From positions 1-38,507 of the forward strand of contig CAMDXE010000008.1 in assembly GCA_945878925.1 (NCBI GenBank): a DNA stretch of 38,507 nucleotides, in the 5' to 3' direction. The translations under genes were made by a program, and so were the position numbers. The notes beneath the pieces are model-generated. The model worked only from the letters and a program-made list of their open reading frames with translations. It ran no database searches and was not told the DNA's origin. Origin of the DNA: Chitinophaga pinensis. GTDB taxonomy: Bacteria; Bacteroidota; Bacteroidia; NS11-12g; UBA9320. Below, piece after piece: positions 27,787 through 38,276 of this stretch; positions within the stretch are counted from its first letter, which is position 1; each line of letters starts with the position of its first letter.

Positions 27787-28465
27787 ATTTTTGCATTTTT
27801 TATGGATATCGGCCTTAGGGCTTGGCCTTTTTGCCATGGCCGAATGGCTGTATCATGTTAAGAAAATTCATGTTGAAATAACCCGAAAAATTGTCCATAT
27901 GGGTTCGGGGTTGCTCGTTTTATTGTTCCCCATATTTTTTTCCATACAATGGTATGTCTTGCTTATTTGCGGATCTTTTCAACTCATTTTGGTATTAAGT
28001 ATGAATTATGGATACCTTAAAAGTATCAATGCCGTGAAACGAAAAACCTATGGAAGCATTGTATATCCTATGGTGGTTTATTTGGTTTATTTAGCATGGT
28101 ATTACTCAGGTAGCCGGCAACATGGCGCTATTCAATCCTATGTTTATTTTTACTTGCCCATTTTAATAATGGCCTTTTGCGATCCTATAGCTGCCTTAGC
28201 AGGGCGACATTATCCCCTACTAAAATTTAAATCGTTAAATAAAAGCCTTGGAGGAACTTTGGCATTTTGGGCTTTGGCATTTTTACTATCCTGCGCCTTT
28301 TTGCTCTATTCTCAATTATTCAGTTCGAAAGACATTACCTGGGTAGCCATATTTATAGCCACTGTGGCAAGCTTAACCGAACTTTTTAGCCGCAAAGGCT
28401 TAGACAATCTTTTTATACCCATTGTGGTACTTATCTCAATGTATTTAATCGAACATTTTTTTTAA
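27779..28465 (+). CDS. DGK1/VTE5/SEC59-like lipid (polyprenol, phytol or diacylglycerol) kinase
   Basis: VEITRKIVHMGSGLLVLLFP; FCDPIAALAGRHYP; KSLGGTLAFW; ATVASLTELFSRKGLDNLFIPI; ATG overlaps cdsA stop. Confidence 0.8.
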   Translation: MPEFLHFLWISALGLGLFAMAEWLYHVKKIHVEITRKIVHMGSGLLVLLFPIFFSIQWYVLLICGSFQLILVLSMNYGYLKSINAVKRKTYGSIVYPMVVYLVYLAWYYSGSRQHGAIQSYVYFYLPILIMAFCDPIAALAGRHYPLLKFKSLNKSLGGTLAFWALAFLLSCAFLLYSQLFSSKDITWVAIFIATVASLTELFSRKGLDNLFIPIVVLISMYLIEHFF

Positions 28466-28524
28466 AACCTTTTTCATGGTTTCAATCGAAGTCCTTAAAT
28501 TTGTAAGGCACAAACATCCTCAAG

Positions 28525-29379
28525 ATGAATCATGCTATTGAAATTAAAGATCTAACCAAAAAATACGGTCAGATTCTTGCCTTAAAATCCATTACCCTCA
28601 ATGTTCCTGTGGGTACAATTTATGGATTAATAGGCCCAAATGGTGCCGGAAAAACAACCCTAATTAAGGCTTTGGTCGGTGCTGTGAAACCAAGCTCTGG
28701 CCATTTAAATGTTTTGGGCATGAATCCCATAAACGACAAGTGGGCCTTGCGGCAAAAAATTGGCTATATGCCCCAATCGGCTGCCCTCTACGAAGATTTA
28801 AGCGCCAAACAAAATATTTTGTTTTTTGGCAAAGCCCAAAAAATTGAAAATTTAAATCAAAAAACCGATGAGGTATTGCAATTTGTAGAACTAACGGATC
28901 GCGCCAATGATTTGGTTCGAAATTTTTCGGGAGGAATGAAAAAAAGAGTTTCCTTATGTTGTGCGCTTATCCATAGTCCCGAAATTTTGTTTTTAGACGA
29001 ACCTACCGCGGCTATTGATCCACACTTAAAACTGCAATCTTGGAACCTCTTTCGAAAATTGGCCAATTCGGGCGTTACCTTGTTTATAAGCACGCATTTG
29101 ATGGACGAGGCCATGCATTGCGATAAAGTTACCATTTTGATGAACGGCGAAATAATAGCTGTAGATACCCCTCAAAAAATAATAGAAAGCGGCAAAACTG
29201 TTTTAACTATTAAAGATAATGGAGTCATAACAACACGTACCATAGCATCAACTCCCGAAGGACTTGCCAACGAATTGCTAAAATTGGGGCTCCGTGCGTC
29301 GATAACTGAAATTTCGGCCACCCCCGACACCATCGAAAACATAGTTTTAAATATTATTAAAAAAAATCAGATCCATTGA
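28525..29379 (+). CDS. ABC transporter ATP-binding protein
   Basis: Walker A GPNGAGKTT, signature NFSGGMKKRVSL, Walker B ILFLDEPT. Confidence 0.97.
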   Translation: MNHAIEIKDLTKKYGQILALKSITLNVPVGTIYGLIGPNGAGKTTLIKALVGAVKPSSGHLNVLGMNPINDKWALRQKIGYMPQSAALYEDLSAKQNILFFGKAQKIENLNQKTDEVLQFVELTDRANDLVRNFSGGMKKRVSLCCALIHSPEILFLDEPTAAIDPHLKLQSWNLFRKLANSGVTLFISTHLMDEAMHCDKVTILMNGEIIAVDTPQKIIESGKTVLTIKDNGVITTRTIASTPEGLANELLKLGLRASITEISATPDTIENIVLNIIKKNQIH

Positions 29380-30110
29380 AAACGTTCATCGTAGCCAATA
29401 GAGTTTTAAAGCAATTAAAAGGAGATAAGCGTTTGCTAATACTCTCCATTGTTGCTCCGCTTATTATTATCTATTTTTTAAAATTGCTGTTTGATGCCTT
29501 TCCACCCAATGTGCCCATCACCAATTTTACCATTCCAATTGGGGCTTTGGTGGTTCATTTTTTAAGCTTTTTATTGTGTGCCATCCTACTTGTTCAGGAA
29601 CGCACCAAGGGAACTCTCGAAAGAATGCTTATAGGAGGATATAAGCGCAGCAGCATCATAGGTGGATACACACTTGGATATTTGGGATTGGCAACCATTC
29701 AGGCAGCCGTTGTGCTTATTGAATCGGTATGGCTTTTCGATTTAGATTACAGTTACAATGTTTTAATTCTTCTATTTTTTGTTATTTGGCTTCTTGCCGT
29801 TGTATCGGTTATGTTGGGTATTTTTATATCCACTTTTGCTCGCCACGAAGGCCATGTTTTTCCTTTTATTCCATTGCTCATTCTCCCCTCTATTTTTTTA
29901 TCGGGTTTATTAATTAATACCGACGAATTGCCACAGTGGGCTGCTTTTGTCGGCAAATGTCTCCCCTTGCATTATGCCGTTAATATTATTCATGAAATAA
30001 TAAAACCTGTATTTTTAATCTCCGAAACATATTTTGATTTTGCCATGTTGGGGGCCTACGTTTTCTTATTATGGCTTTGCGCATCCCTTAGTTTAAAAGA
30101 AACGGAATAA
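29376..30110 (+). CDS. ABC-2 type transporter permease
   Basis: Six hydrophobic segments, QERTKGTLERMLIGGYKRSSIIGGY; 4-nt TTGA overlap with ATPase gene. Confidence 0.9.
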   Translation: MKTFIVANRVLKQLKGDKRLLILSIVAPLIIIYFLKLLFDAFPPNVPITNFTIPIGALVVHFLSFLLCAILLVQERTKGTLERMLIGGYKRSSIIGGYTLGYLGLATIQAAVVLIESVWLFDLDYSYNVLILLFFVIWLLAVVSVMLGIFISTFARHEGHVFPFIPLLILPSIFLSGLLINTDELPQWAAFVGKCLPLHYAVNIIHEIIKPVFLISETYFDFAMLGAYVFLLWLCASLSLKETE

Positions 30111-30205
30111 GTTTCTTGTGAATAATGGTATTATTCGAATAACTATTCATGCACTTCTAACGTCTAAAGTAAAACATAAGCCTTAAATTTGTAACCCAAA
30201 AAAGA

Positions 30206-30610
30206 ATGAGATTTTATTCCGTATTCCTACTAGTCATCCTAGGCCTAAATTCAAATGCCCAAATCACCGAATACAATCCTAGCATAGGCTGGAATTATGT
30301 AAAAAGTCAAGAATTGGTGATGGTTGATGGCTTATGGTACAACACCGAATTTGCAGCCGAAATTGGGTTTGATTATATTTTTATTATGAACCATAAACTC
30401 GATTCGGCTATGGCATCTATTCAAGTTTTCAACTTGCAAGACGAATATATAAGTATCAAAAATAGAGACACTTCCAATAAGATTTTAGATTTAACCTTTG
30501 ATGTTAAAGATTCGGGAGTGTACCGCGTTTTCTTTGGCATTAACGATAAAAAAGGAAGCGTCGACAACCACGATGTTCAATTTATGCTCGTTCGTCGCAA
30601 AAAAGTATGA
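30206..30610 (+). CDS. small exported hypothetical protein
   Basis: Signal peptide MRFYSVFLLVILGLNSNAQ. Confidence 0.6.
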   Translation: MRFYSVFLLVILGLNSNAQITEYNPSIGWNYVKSQELVMVDGLWYNTEFAAEIGFDYIFIMNHKLDSAMASIQVFNLQDEYISIKNRDTSNKILDLTFDVKDSGVYRVFFGINDKKGSVDNHDVQFMLVRRKKV

Positions 30611-30619
30611 TGCTTTTTT

Positions 30620-31375
30620 TTATAGAAAAAAGTTAAAACTATCGCCCCTTAATCCTAGCCTTAAAGTTTCAAGAGGAATAACTTCATTTGGCGCTATGTT
30701 TCCTAAATTTACATTAGGTCCATACAACTTTATAAACCACACTTGCTGACTTTTTTGAGGAGCCTCCCACAAAATAGTTTCCTGAGGAATTTTGGTTAAA
30801 ATCTCTTCTACCAATCCTGATCGAACTTCGCCGGTACCTCTAAATATACCAACATTTCCGCTTTCGCGTGCTTCGGCAATTACTTTCCAAGCCCCCGCTT
30901 CAATTTCAGCTTGCATCATGGCTATCCATTTATATGGTGGAATAATTTTTTCGGCATCTTTCGAACCTACTTCCGACAAAACGGTGACGTATTTTGATAG
31001 GTATTGAATGTATTTGCATTTTTCCTCTTCAGGTATTTCAATGGAGCCATCGCTAACCTCACAATGCGAGAGCTTATATTTTTCGAGTAGCCTAACATAA
31101 TCTTCTAGCTGATTGCGCACTAGAAAAGCTTCAAATAATGTGCCTCCAAAATACACTGGAATATTTGCCGCCTGATACAATTTTATTTTTTCGGATAAAT
31201 TTGGTGTTATATATGCGGTTCCAAATCCCAATTTTAACAAATCGGTATATTCGCCGGCCACCGAAATAAAATCTTCAGTTTCTCGCAAGCTCAAGCCCTT
31301 GTCCATAACCATTGTCATTCCGGTTTGGCGCGGCTTAAGCGCTCTCTCAGGTAATTTACTTAATTCAAAATTCAT
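30620..31375 (-). CDS. comA: phosphosulfolactate synthase (ComA) family protein
   Basis: KPRQTGMTMVMDKGLSL...LKLGFGTAYI...PVYFGGTLFE...CEVSDGSIEI...EVGSKD typical of ComA family. Confidence 0.85.
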   Translation of the reverse strand: MNFELSKLPERALKPRQTGMTMVMDKGLSLRETEDFISVAGEYTDLLKLGFGTAYITPNLSEKIKLYQAANIPVYFGGTLFEAFLVRNQLEDYVRLLEKYKLSHCEVSDGSIEIPEEEKCKYIQYLSKYVTVLSEVGSKDAEKIIPPYKWIAMMQAEIEAGAWKVIAEARESGNVGIFRGTGEVRSGLVEEILTKIPQETILWEAPQKSQQVWFIKLYGPNVNLGNIAPNEVIPLETLRLGLRGDSFNFFL

Positions 31376-31452
31376 GGATGTATACGTTTCTTAATTGATA
31401 GTCATAATTGATTGATCCCCCTCATTGCAAAATAAGATTTTAAACCTAAACC

Positions 31453-32868
31453 CTAATTTTTATTTGGGTGATGCAAATCTATTAATTCGTTGACAAATTT
31501 TGATGTTTCAAAACCTGGGGCGTGTAAAAAAAATAATTGCCTTTGCGAATAGTCCTGAATAAGGGCTTTTTGGAGTTGGACACCCCCTTTTTTAACATCG
31601 CCAATACAAAAATAATAGGAGGCCAAACGATACACTATTTGACAATTGTCGGCATGAAATGGGTAAAGATCTTCTAACATTTGAATGGCTTTTTGATGAT
31701 TCCCCCCTTCCATTTGGGTATGCGACCAATCGAGCCATGCCTCAAGCATGCTTGGATTTAAGCCAATTATTTTTTCATATAAACTTTCGGCCTCGTCAAT
31801 TAAATCCAAATGATAATAAATATCGGCCAATTCTATCATATACTCGGTATTCTCAGGCTCTTCTCTTAATGCGCGTTTTACATAAAACAATGCATCGTGA
31901 TAACGCTCTTGTTCTTTAAACGTCATGCCTATGCCTAACCAGGCTTCGGCCAATTCCTGATCTTCCTTTACGGCTAATTTATAAAACGATCGCGCTTTGG
32001 CTGTATTTCCCAACTCTTCATAACAATTGGCCATATTGCAATAGGCCATGCCTTCGGGACCATCAATTTCAATAACTTTTTGATAACATTCCAAAGCGTC
32101 TTCAAACCGATCGAGCTCCATATAACAATTTCCTTTTGTAAACCAGGCTGTGGAGTTGTTTTCGTCGGTAATTACAGCGTAATCCAAGGCCCAAAGCGAT
32201 TTCTTAAAATCGAGCTTGCGCATGCTTGCCAATCCCAAGTTGAACCATGCCACCGACGAGTAGGGCTGACTTTCGATATAGTTTTCAAAAAATTTAATGC
32301 AATCGTTGTCCAAATCGAGCAACTCATAACAAAAAGCTATTTCGTATAGAATGTGTTCATTTTCGATTCCTCCAGCTACTATGCGTTTCAACCAATCGAT
32401 GGCGTCCTTATTGTTGCCCAAACTTTGTAAAGAAAAGGCAATGTTCAAATAAATTTCGGAAGGATTTTCGGCCATTGGCAAGGCAGTTTTATAATTTTCG
32501 ATGGCGCCGGCATAATCTTCCAATTGATCTAGAATTTCGCCTTTTATTAAATAAAGTTCTGAGTTCGATGGCTCAAATAATAGCGCTGTATTAATGGTAT
32601 CTAACGAATCCTTTAGCTTGCCAAGCATAATCAAAACCTGCGCTTTTCGGAGGTAAAAAAAGGTTTCGAAAGGGTAAAGCTTATTCGCTATTTCGATAGC
32701 TTTAAGTGCTTTAGATGGCTGATTTTCGGTAAAATAATACTCAACTATTTCTTCGAGTTCCTCGTCGTTCATGTAATTAACGTTATCGGCCTCAAGCATT
32801 TTTTCGAATTTTTCGGCCAATTGCCTTGCTTCATCGCCGTTTCCTGAGTAATCATCGTCCAACATCAT
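31453..32868 (-). CDS. tetratricopeptide-repeat protein
   Basis: Multiple TPR units, e.g. STAWFTKGNCYMELDRFEDALECYQKVIEID. Confidence 0.92.
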   Translation of the reverse strand: MMLDDDYSGNGDEARQLAEKFEKMLEADNVNYMNDEELEEIVEYYFTENQPSKALKAIEIANKLYPFETFFYLRKAQVLIMLGKLKDSLDTINTALLFEPSNSELYLIKGEILDQLEDYAGAIENYKTALPMAENPSEIYLNIAFSLQSLGNNKDAIDWLKRIVAGGIENEHILYEIAFCYELLDLDNDCIKFFENYIESQPYSSVAWFNLGLASMRKLDFKKSLWALDYAVITDENNSTAWFTKGNCYMELDRFEDALECYQKVIEIDGPEGMAYCNMANCYEELGNTAKARSFYKLAVKEDQELAEAWLGIGMTFKEQERYHDALFYVKRALREEPENTEYMIELADIYYHLDLIDEAESLYEKIIGLNPSMLEAWLDWSHTQMEGGNHQKAIQMLEDLYPFHADNCQIVYRLASYYFCIGDVKKGGVQLQKALIQDYSQRQLFFLHAPGFETSKFVNELIDLHHPNKN

Positions 32869-32976
32869 TTGCTCTGATTTTAAAGTTACTACAAATTTAA
32901 CATTAATGCTTTACATTGAACGATGTGTTTGTAAATTTGACTCCTAATTTATTAACGACTATTCAGATAAACCGAC

Positions 32977-35967
32977 ATGACTCGCCAATTTACTTTTTTT
33001 GCCTTCAGTTTATTTTTTCTCATCAATACCCCTCATGCCCAAATAACACATCAAGCCAAGTGGCAACAAACCGTAAATTATAAAATTGATGTAAAACTCG
33101 ACGATGTTCATCATCTCCTTCGCGGCTTCGAGCGTATCGAATACATCAATCATTCGCCGCACACGATCACCGAAATACACATGCATTTGTGGCCCAATGC
33201 TTATAAAAATGATCAAACTGCTTTTGCCAAACAAATGCTCGAAAACAAAGAAACCTCCTTCTATTTTTCAACTGAAGCAGAACGTGGCTATATTGATTCT
33301 TTGAATTTTATGGTGAATGATCAAAAAACGGCCTGGACCTTTGATTCAAATCATCAGGATATTGCAAAAATTACTTTAAATAAGGCCTTAAATCCTGGGG
33401 ACACGTGTTGGATAAGTACTCCATTTTTAGTTAAAATACCGAAGGTATTCTCACGCCTTGGCCACGATGGGCAAACTTATAATATTACGCAATGGTACCC
33501 AAAACCAGCCGTATTCGATGCCAACGGTTGGAACCCAATGCCCTATTTAAATCAAGGTGAATTTTATTCCGAATTTGGGGCCTTCGAAGTAAATGTTTGT
33601 CTACCTAAAAATTACATTATAGCCGCTACTGGCCAATTACAAAACCAAGATGAAATGTTATTTCGTAAAGATAAAGGCATAAATACAGGCATCATCGAAA
33701 ATACATATTGCAAAACGCCTTTCAAAATCGTACAATTTAAACAAGATAATATTCATGACTTTGCTTGGTTTGCTTCCAAAAACTTTGGGCTACTTAGCAG
33801 CTCTATGGTTATTAATAATCAAACGATCGAAGCCTTTGTGTATAGCCAAAAAAGTCAAGACCTAAACTACCGGCATCTCGAGGCCATCAAAATAGCGCTA
33901 AACTATTATTCAACTAATTCGGGGATCTATCCTTATAGCCATGCGTCGGTAGTTAAAAGTGAACTAAAAGCGGGGGGCGGAATGGAATATCCTATGATAA
34001 CCGTATGCGACATTTTGAATCCTGAAGTAATAATTCACGAGGTTGGGCACAATTGGTTTTACGGCATTTTAGGTTCCAACGAACGCCTATATCCTTGGAT
34101 GGACGAATCGATCAACAGCTATTTCGAATCGAAAGCTATGAAACCATTTAAAGTGGACCCTCAAGCCACCAAAAAACAAAAAATTATAGCTAATTCTATC
34201 AGCTTCGGAATGGAAATTTTGGCCATTAATGCCATTCGTTTAAATGGTGCCCAAGCCGTTGGCTTACCATCACAAGATTATACCGATATCAATTATGGTT
34301 TGATGGTTTATGGCAAAGGTTCTTTGATTTTCAAACATCTGTACGCCTATTTGGGTGAAATTACTTTTCAAAAATGTTTTCGAAATTATTTTGATCAATG
34401 GAAGTTCAAACATCCTTTGCCTGGCGATATTCAACAGGTATTTGAAGAAACTTCAGGGAAAAAATTAGACTGGTTCTTTAAAGATTTAATCGAAGCTAAC
34501 AAAAATTTGGATGTAAAACTGAAGTCGGCTAAAACCGATAAAAATGGGTTTGTAACCCTTGAAATTCAAAAAAATGGATATGCCGATATGCCCATTCAAA
34601 TTATGGCCTATTCGGGCAAAGATTCATTATTTAGCATTTGGACTACCGACCAAATTAGCACGTTTGCCACTTCTGAATCGTCCAAAAAAATAACTCATTT
34701 CTTAATCGACCCTCATCATCTAACGCTTGACGTAAACCGCAAAAACGACCATTATTCAACTAAAGGAATCCTCAAGCATTGGCACAAAACAAGTTTTAAG
34801 TTTTTTACCAGACCTGATGTTTCCCCCAATCGCCACCTCTTTTTTCTTCCATTAATAGGCTACAATATTCATAATGGGTTCAGCGCAGGTGCTTTGTTGC
34901 ACAATTGGAGTTTCCCTATACGTAAATTTGAATATGCTATTGCGCCCGTTTGGAGTTTTCGAACACAAACCTTAAATGGCTACGCCAATTTCAATTATAA
35001 AATTACCCCAAAACAACGATTTCAAACCATTGATATTGGCTTAAATAATGCATCGTTTGCCTACATCCCTTTCTCCGAAACTTATACCTATTACCGAACA
35101 AAAGCCAACCTAAATTTTTTGTTCAAACCCAAAGTCATGCGAAGCAGCAATCGCCACTCTCTAAATCTAAGCTACACCCATGTGGCTTCTCAATGGCTAA
35201 AAAAAGCATCCAATTTAGATGAAAATATCATTATTAAATTTCCGTCCTTAACCAAATCTATTGCTTATAGCTATGCTAAGGCAAACTATTTATACGACCA
35301 TAATAGCGCAATAAACCCTTACTCTATAAGTGTTTCAATTGAAGGAGGAGGATATGCCAACGCCCATTCGCCTTATCTTAAACCGGGCGTCCAATTCAAT
35401 TATTTCAAAACGTATCACAAAAAAAACAAAGGACTTTCTATCCGACTATTTGCTGGCACCTTTATATCGAAAGATGGTTTCGACAACGGCCTTTTCATGA
35501 ACCGTTTGGGCGCAAAAAATGGCAAATACGATTACGGCTTCGACGAATCACTCATCGGCCGAGGTGCTCAAACCGGCTTGTGGAGCAGTCAGATTACAAG
35601 CGCCGACGAACACCTAAAACTTAAAGGCGATTTAGGAAATATGTCTAAAGGTTTTTTAGCCCTAAACCTAAGAAGTACTCTTCCTGGAAAAATCCCATTA
35701 CGACCTTATGCCGACTTTTGTTTACTACAAAATAGCCAATTGAAAACAAAGCAATCGGAGCCTCAATACTTAGTTTATTCAGGAGGAATTGCCGTTCATA
35801 TTATCCCACATATCTTTACAATCTACCTTCCATTATTCCAGTCATCGGCAATAGTTAATGCACAAAACCTTCAGAACATAAAATCGTTCGAACAACGAAT
35901 TTGTTTTTCGTTAATCCTCAACGAATTTGAACCACATAGGTTCTTCAAAAAGTTTAGGTTATTTTAA
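32977..35967 (+). CDS. M1 family metallopeptidase with predicted C-terminal beta-barrel
   Basis: GGGMEYPMITV; HEVGHNWFYGILGSNERLYPWMDESINSYFE (HExxH-x18-E); last ~370 aa resemble OMP strands. Confidence 0.88.
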   Translation: MTRQFTFFAFSLFFLINTPHAQITHQAKWQQTVNYKIDVKLDDVHHLLRGFERIEYINHSPHTITEIHMHLWPNAYKNDQTAFAKQMLENKETSFYFSTEAERGYIDSLNFMVNDQKTAWTFDSNHQDIAKITLNKALNPGDTCWISTPFLVKIPKVFSRLGHDGQTYNITQWYPKPAVFDANGWNPMPYLNQGEFYSEFGAFEVNVCLPKNYIIAATGQLQNQDEMLFRKDKGINTGIIENTYCKTPFKIVQFKQDNIHDFAWFASKNFGLLSSSMVINNQTIEAFVYSQKSQDLNYRHLEAIKIALNYYSTNSGIYPYSHASVVKSELKAGGGMEYPMITVCDILNPEVIIHEVGHNWFYGILGSNERLYPWMDESINSYFESKAMKPFKVDPQATKKQKIIANSISFGMEILAINAIRLNGAQAVGLPSQDYTDINYGLMVYGKGSLIFKHLYAYLGEITFQKCFRNYFDQWKFKHPLPGDIQQVFEETSGKKLDWFFKDLIEANKNLDVKLKSAKTDKNGFVTLEIQKNGYADMPIQIMAYSGKDSLFSIWTTDQISTFATSESSKKITHFLIDPHHLTLDVNRKNDHYSTKGILKHWHKTSFKFFTRPDVSPNRHLFFLPLIGYNIHNGFSAGALLHNWSFPIRKFEYAIAPVWSFRTQTLNGYANFNYKITPKQRFQTIDIGLNNASFAYIPFSETYTYYRTKANLNFLFKPKVMRSSNRHSLNLSYTHVASQWLKKASNLDENIIIKFPSLTKSIAYSYAKANYLYDHNSAINPYSISVSIEGGGYANAHSPYLKPGVQFNYFKTYHKKNKGLSIRLFAGTFISKDGFDNGLFMNRLGAKNGKYDYGFDESLIGRGAQTGLWSSQITSADEHLKLKGDLGNMSKGFLALNLRSTLPGKIPLRPYADFCLLQNSQLKTKQSEPQYLVYSGGIAVHIIPHIFTIYLPLFQSSAIVNAQNLQNIKSFEQRICFSLILNEFEPHRFFKKFRLF

Positions 35968-36140
35968 TTTGGTGTCGGGCTAATTCTTACTTTTCAGAAA
36001 ATTTCAGCTTGCATTTTTAAGGGGCTAAGCTCAAAAACTACCAATTTAAATATTATTTTAAAATTTGAGCAGAATACTCCTGTTTTCTTTTGACAATTCC
36101 ATCTAAAAACCTTTAATTTGCGGGCTTTAATAAAAATACA

Positions 36141-38258
36141 ATGGCGATTATTCAACAAATACAACGAAAAACAGGATGTTTATTTTTAGTGATTCTTGGA
36201 TCACTTCTCCTTTTTGTAATATCCGACCTTTTAAAAAGTGACCGAGGTGGCATATTTGGCAGCGAAGGATTAAATGTGGGTGAAATAAAAGGAGAAAAAA
36301 TTGCGTATGAAGATTTCAATACCCGTTTTACCACGATGCTGGCCCAAATGGAACAAAATAATCCAGGCGTAAAAGTAGATGAAACCATCAAATCGCAGTA
36401 TTCGGAACAAACTTGGAATTCGTTTTTGCAAGATAAAATTTTTGCAGTCGAATACGAAAAAATGGGGGTAGCCGTTTCGGGCGAAGAATTGGCCGACATG
36501 ACCATAGGCGATCACCCCGACGAACAAGTTGTAAAAGCATTTACCGCACAAGGCGGTCAGTTTGACAAAAATCGCTTAATCAAATTTTTGCAAGAAGATA
36601 TTGAGGCCGACGAAACAAAAAAAGCATCCTGGATTCAGTTTGAAGAAGGACTGGTACAAAATACCTTAGGTAAAAAATATGCCGCTGTTATTAAAGGCGC
36701 ATGTTATACAACCAAGTTAGAAGCGAAAGCGCAATTTAAGGATAGCCGCTATTCACTAACGGGAAGTTTCGTTGGTGTTCAATATGCAACTATACCCGAT
36801 GCGTCCATCAAAGTAAACGATGCCGAACTTACCAAAGAACTAAATTCTGTTAAAGATAAATACAAGCAAGAAGCATCTCGCGATATCGAATTTGTATCGT
36901 TTAGCATCGAACCTACCTCCGAAGATTCGGCCGCTACTAAAACGTGGGCCTATGAAAATTATGATAAATTAAAAACCAGCAAATACGATTCGGTTTTTGT
37001 TAATATCATGAACAGCGAAAATCCATGGGATGGTTCATTCAAACCTATTGGTTCGTTCGATCAAAGTATCGAAACTCAATTATTTGCCTTGGATAGTGGC
37101 GGAATGATTGGCCCGGTTTACACCAATGGAAAATATTCAATTTATAAAATTTCGGGAACCAAAGCCGATTCGCAATATATTTTTAAAGCAAGCCATATCC
37201 TCATTACATTAGGTGGCAATACCCCAGCCGATTCAATGGCATCTCAACAAAGGGTCAACACTATTATGAGCGATTTGATTTCTAAAAAAGTAACCTTCGA
37301 AAATGCAGCCGTAACCAATGCCGATGGAAGCGGGCAAGCAGGTGGCGATTTAGGATTACTATCCAAATCAAGCACACATGTGAGCAAGCAATTTTACCAA
37401 CGCGCTGCAATGGCGGCCGAGGGGCAATTATTTGTGGTAACCGACGAAACAGGAATACATATTGGAAAAGTTACTTCAGCCAAATCCAATAAATTAATAA
37501 AAGTGGCTGTACTTAGTCAGAGCGTAACAGCAGGACGCAATACCGTGCGCAATGCATCACAAAAAGCCAATACTTTTTTGTCGTTGGCACGCAATGCAAA
37601 AGATTTTGGAAAAGCAGCCGAATCACAAGGCCTTAGCAAAAGAGTGGCTTATGGAATTAAAGAAACCGATATTTCTATTGCAGGTATTAGCGAACCTAAG
37701 CAAATGATACGTTGGGTGTATGACGACAAAACCGCAGAAGGTGCCGTTTCGGATATGATGAGTTTTAATACCAATTACGTTATCGCAAAATGCGTTAAAT
37801 TAAAAAAGGAAGGCTTGCCAACAATCGAAGAAATTCGATCTATACTTGAATTGGCTGTGCGCAATACAAAAAAAGCAAGTCAATTAGAAACGAAGTTTAA
37901 TTCGGCACTTGCCAAATCAAAAAATATGGACCAATTGGCTACCAATGTCAAATCTATTGCCATGCTCATTCCAGAACAACTGTTTATCAACGACAATGTT
38001 CCCGGAGTAGGTTACGATTTAAAAGTATTAGGCACCCTGTTTGGAACCAAAACTGGCGCGTTTTCGAAAGTAATTAAAGGCGATAATGGCGTTTATGTGG
38101 TTTGGGTAAATAATGTGAACAAACCACAAGAACCCGCCAATTTTGACGAACAACAAAAAATGAATACCGACCAATTAAAGACATCGGTTGACGGTGGAGT
38201 TATGGATGCCTTGAGAAAAAAAGCAGCCATTAAAGATTTAAGATACAAGTACTTCTAA
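36141..38258 (+). CDS. PpiD/SurA-type peptidylprolyl isomerase
   Basis: N-terminal TM anchor, SurA-N-like region, parvulin segment FKASHILITLGG...GGDLGLL. Confidence 0.9.
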   Translation: MAIIQQIQRKTGCLFLVILGSLLLFVISDLLKSDRGGIFGSEGLNVGEIKGEKIAYEDFNTRFTTMLAQMEQNNPGVKVDETIKSQYSEQTWNSFLQDKIFAVEYEKMGVAVSGEELADMTIGDHPDEQVVKAFTAQGGQFDKNRLIKFLQEDIEADETKKASWIQFEEGLVQNTLGKKYAAVIKGACYTTKLEAKAQFKDSRYSLTGSFVGVQYATIPDASIKVNDAELTKELNSVKDKYKQEASRDIEFVSFSIEPTSEDSAATKTWAYENYDKLKTSKYDSVFVNIMNSENPWDGSFKPIGSFDQSIETQLFALDSGGMIGPVYTNGKYSIYKISGTKADSQYIFKASHILITLGGNTPADSMASQQRVNTIMSDLISKKVTFENAAVTNADGSGQAGGDLGLLSKSSTHVSKQFYQRAAMAAEGQLFVVTDETGIHIGKVTSAKSNKLIKVAVLSQSVTAGRNTVRNASQKANTFLSLARNAKDFGKAAESQGLSKRVAYGIKETDISIAGISEPKQMIRWVYDDKTAEGAVSDMMSFNTNYVIAKCVKLKKEGLPTIEEIRSILELAVRNTKKASQLETKFNSALAKSKNMDQLATNVKSIAMLIPEQLFINDNVPGVGYDLKVLGTLFGTKTGAFSKVIKGDNGVYVVWVNNVNKPQEPANFDEQQKMNTDQLKTSVDGGVMDALRKKAAIKDLRYKYF

Positions 38259-38276
38259 ATAAATACCCGCCATAAG

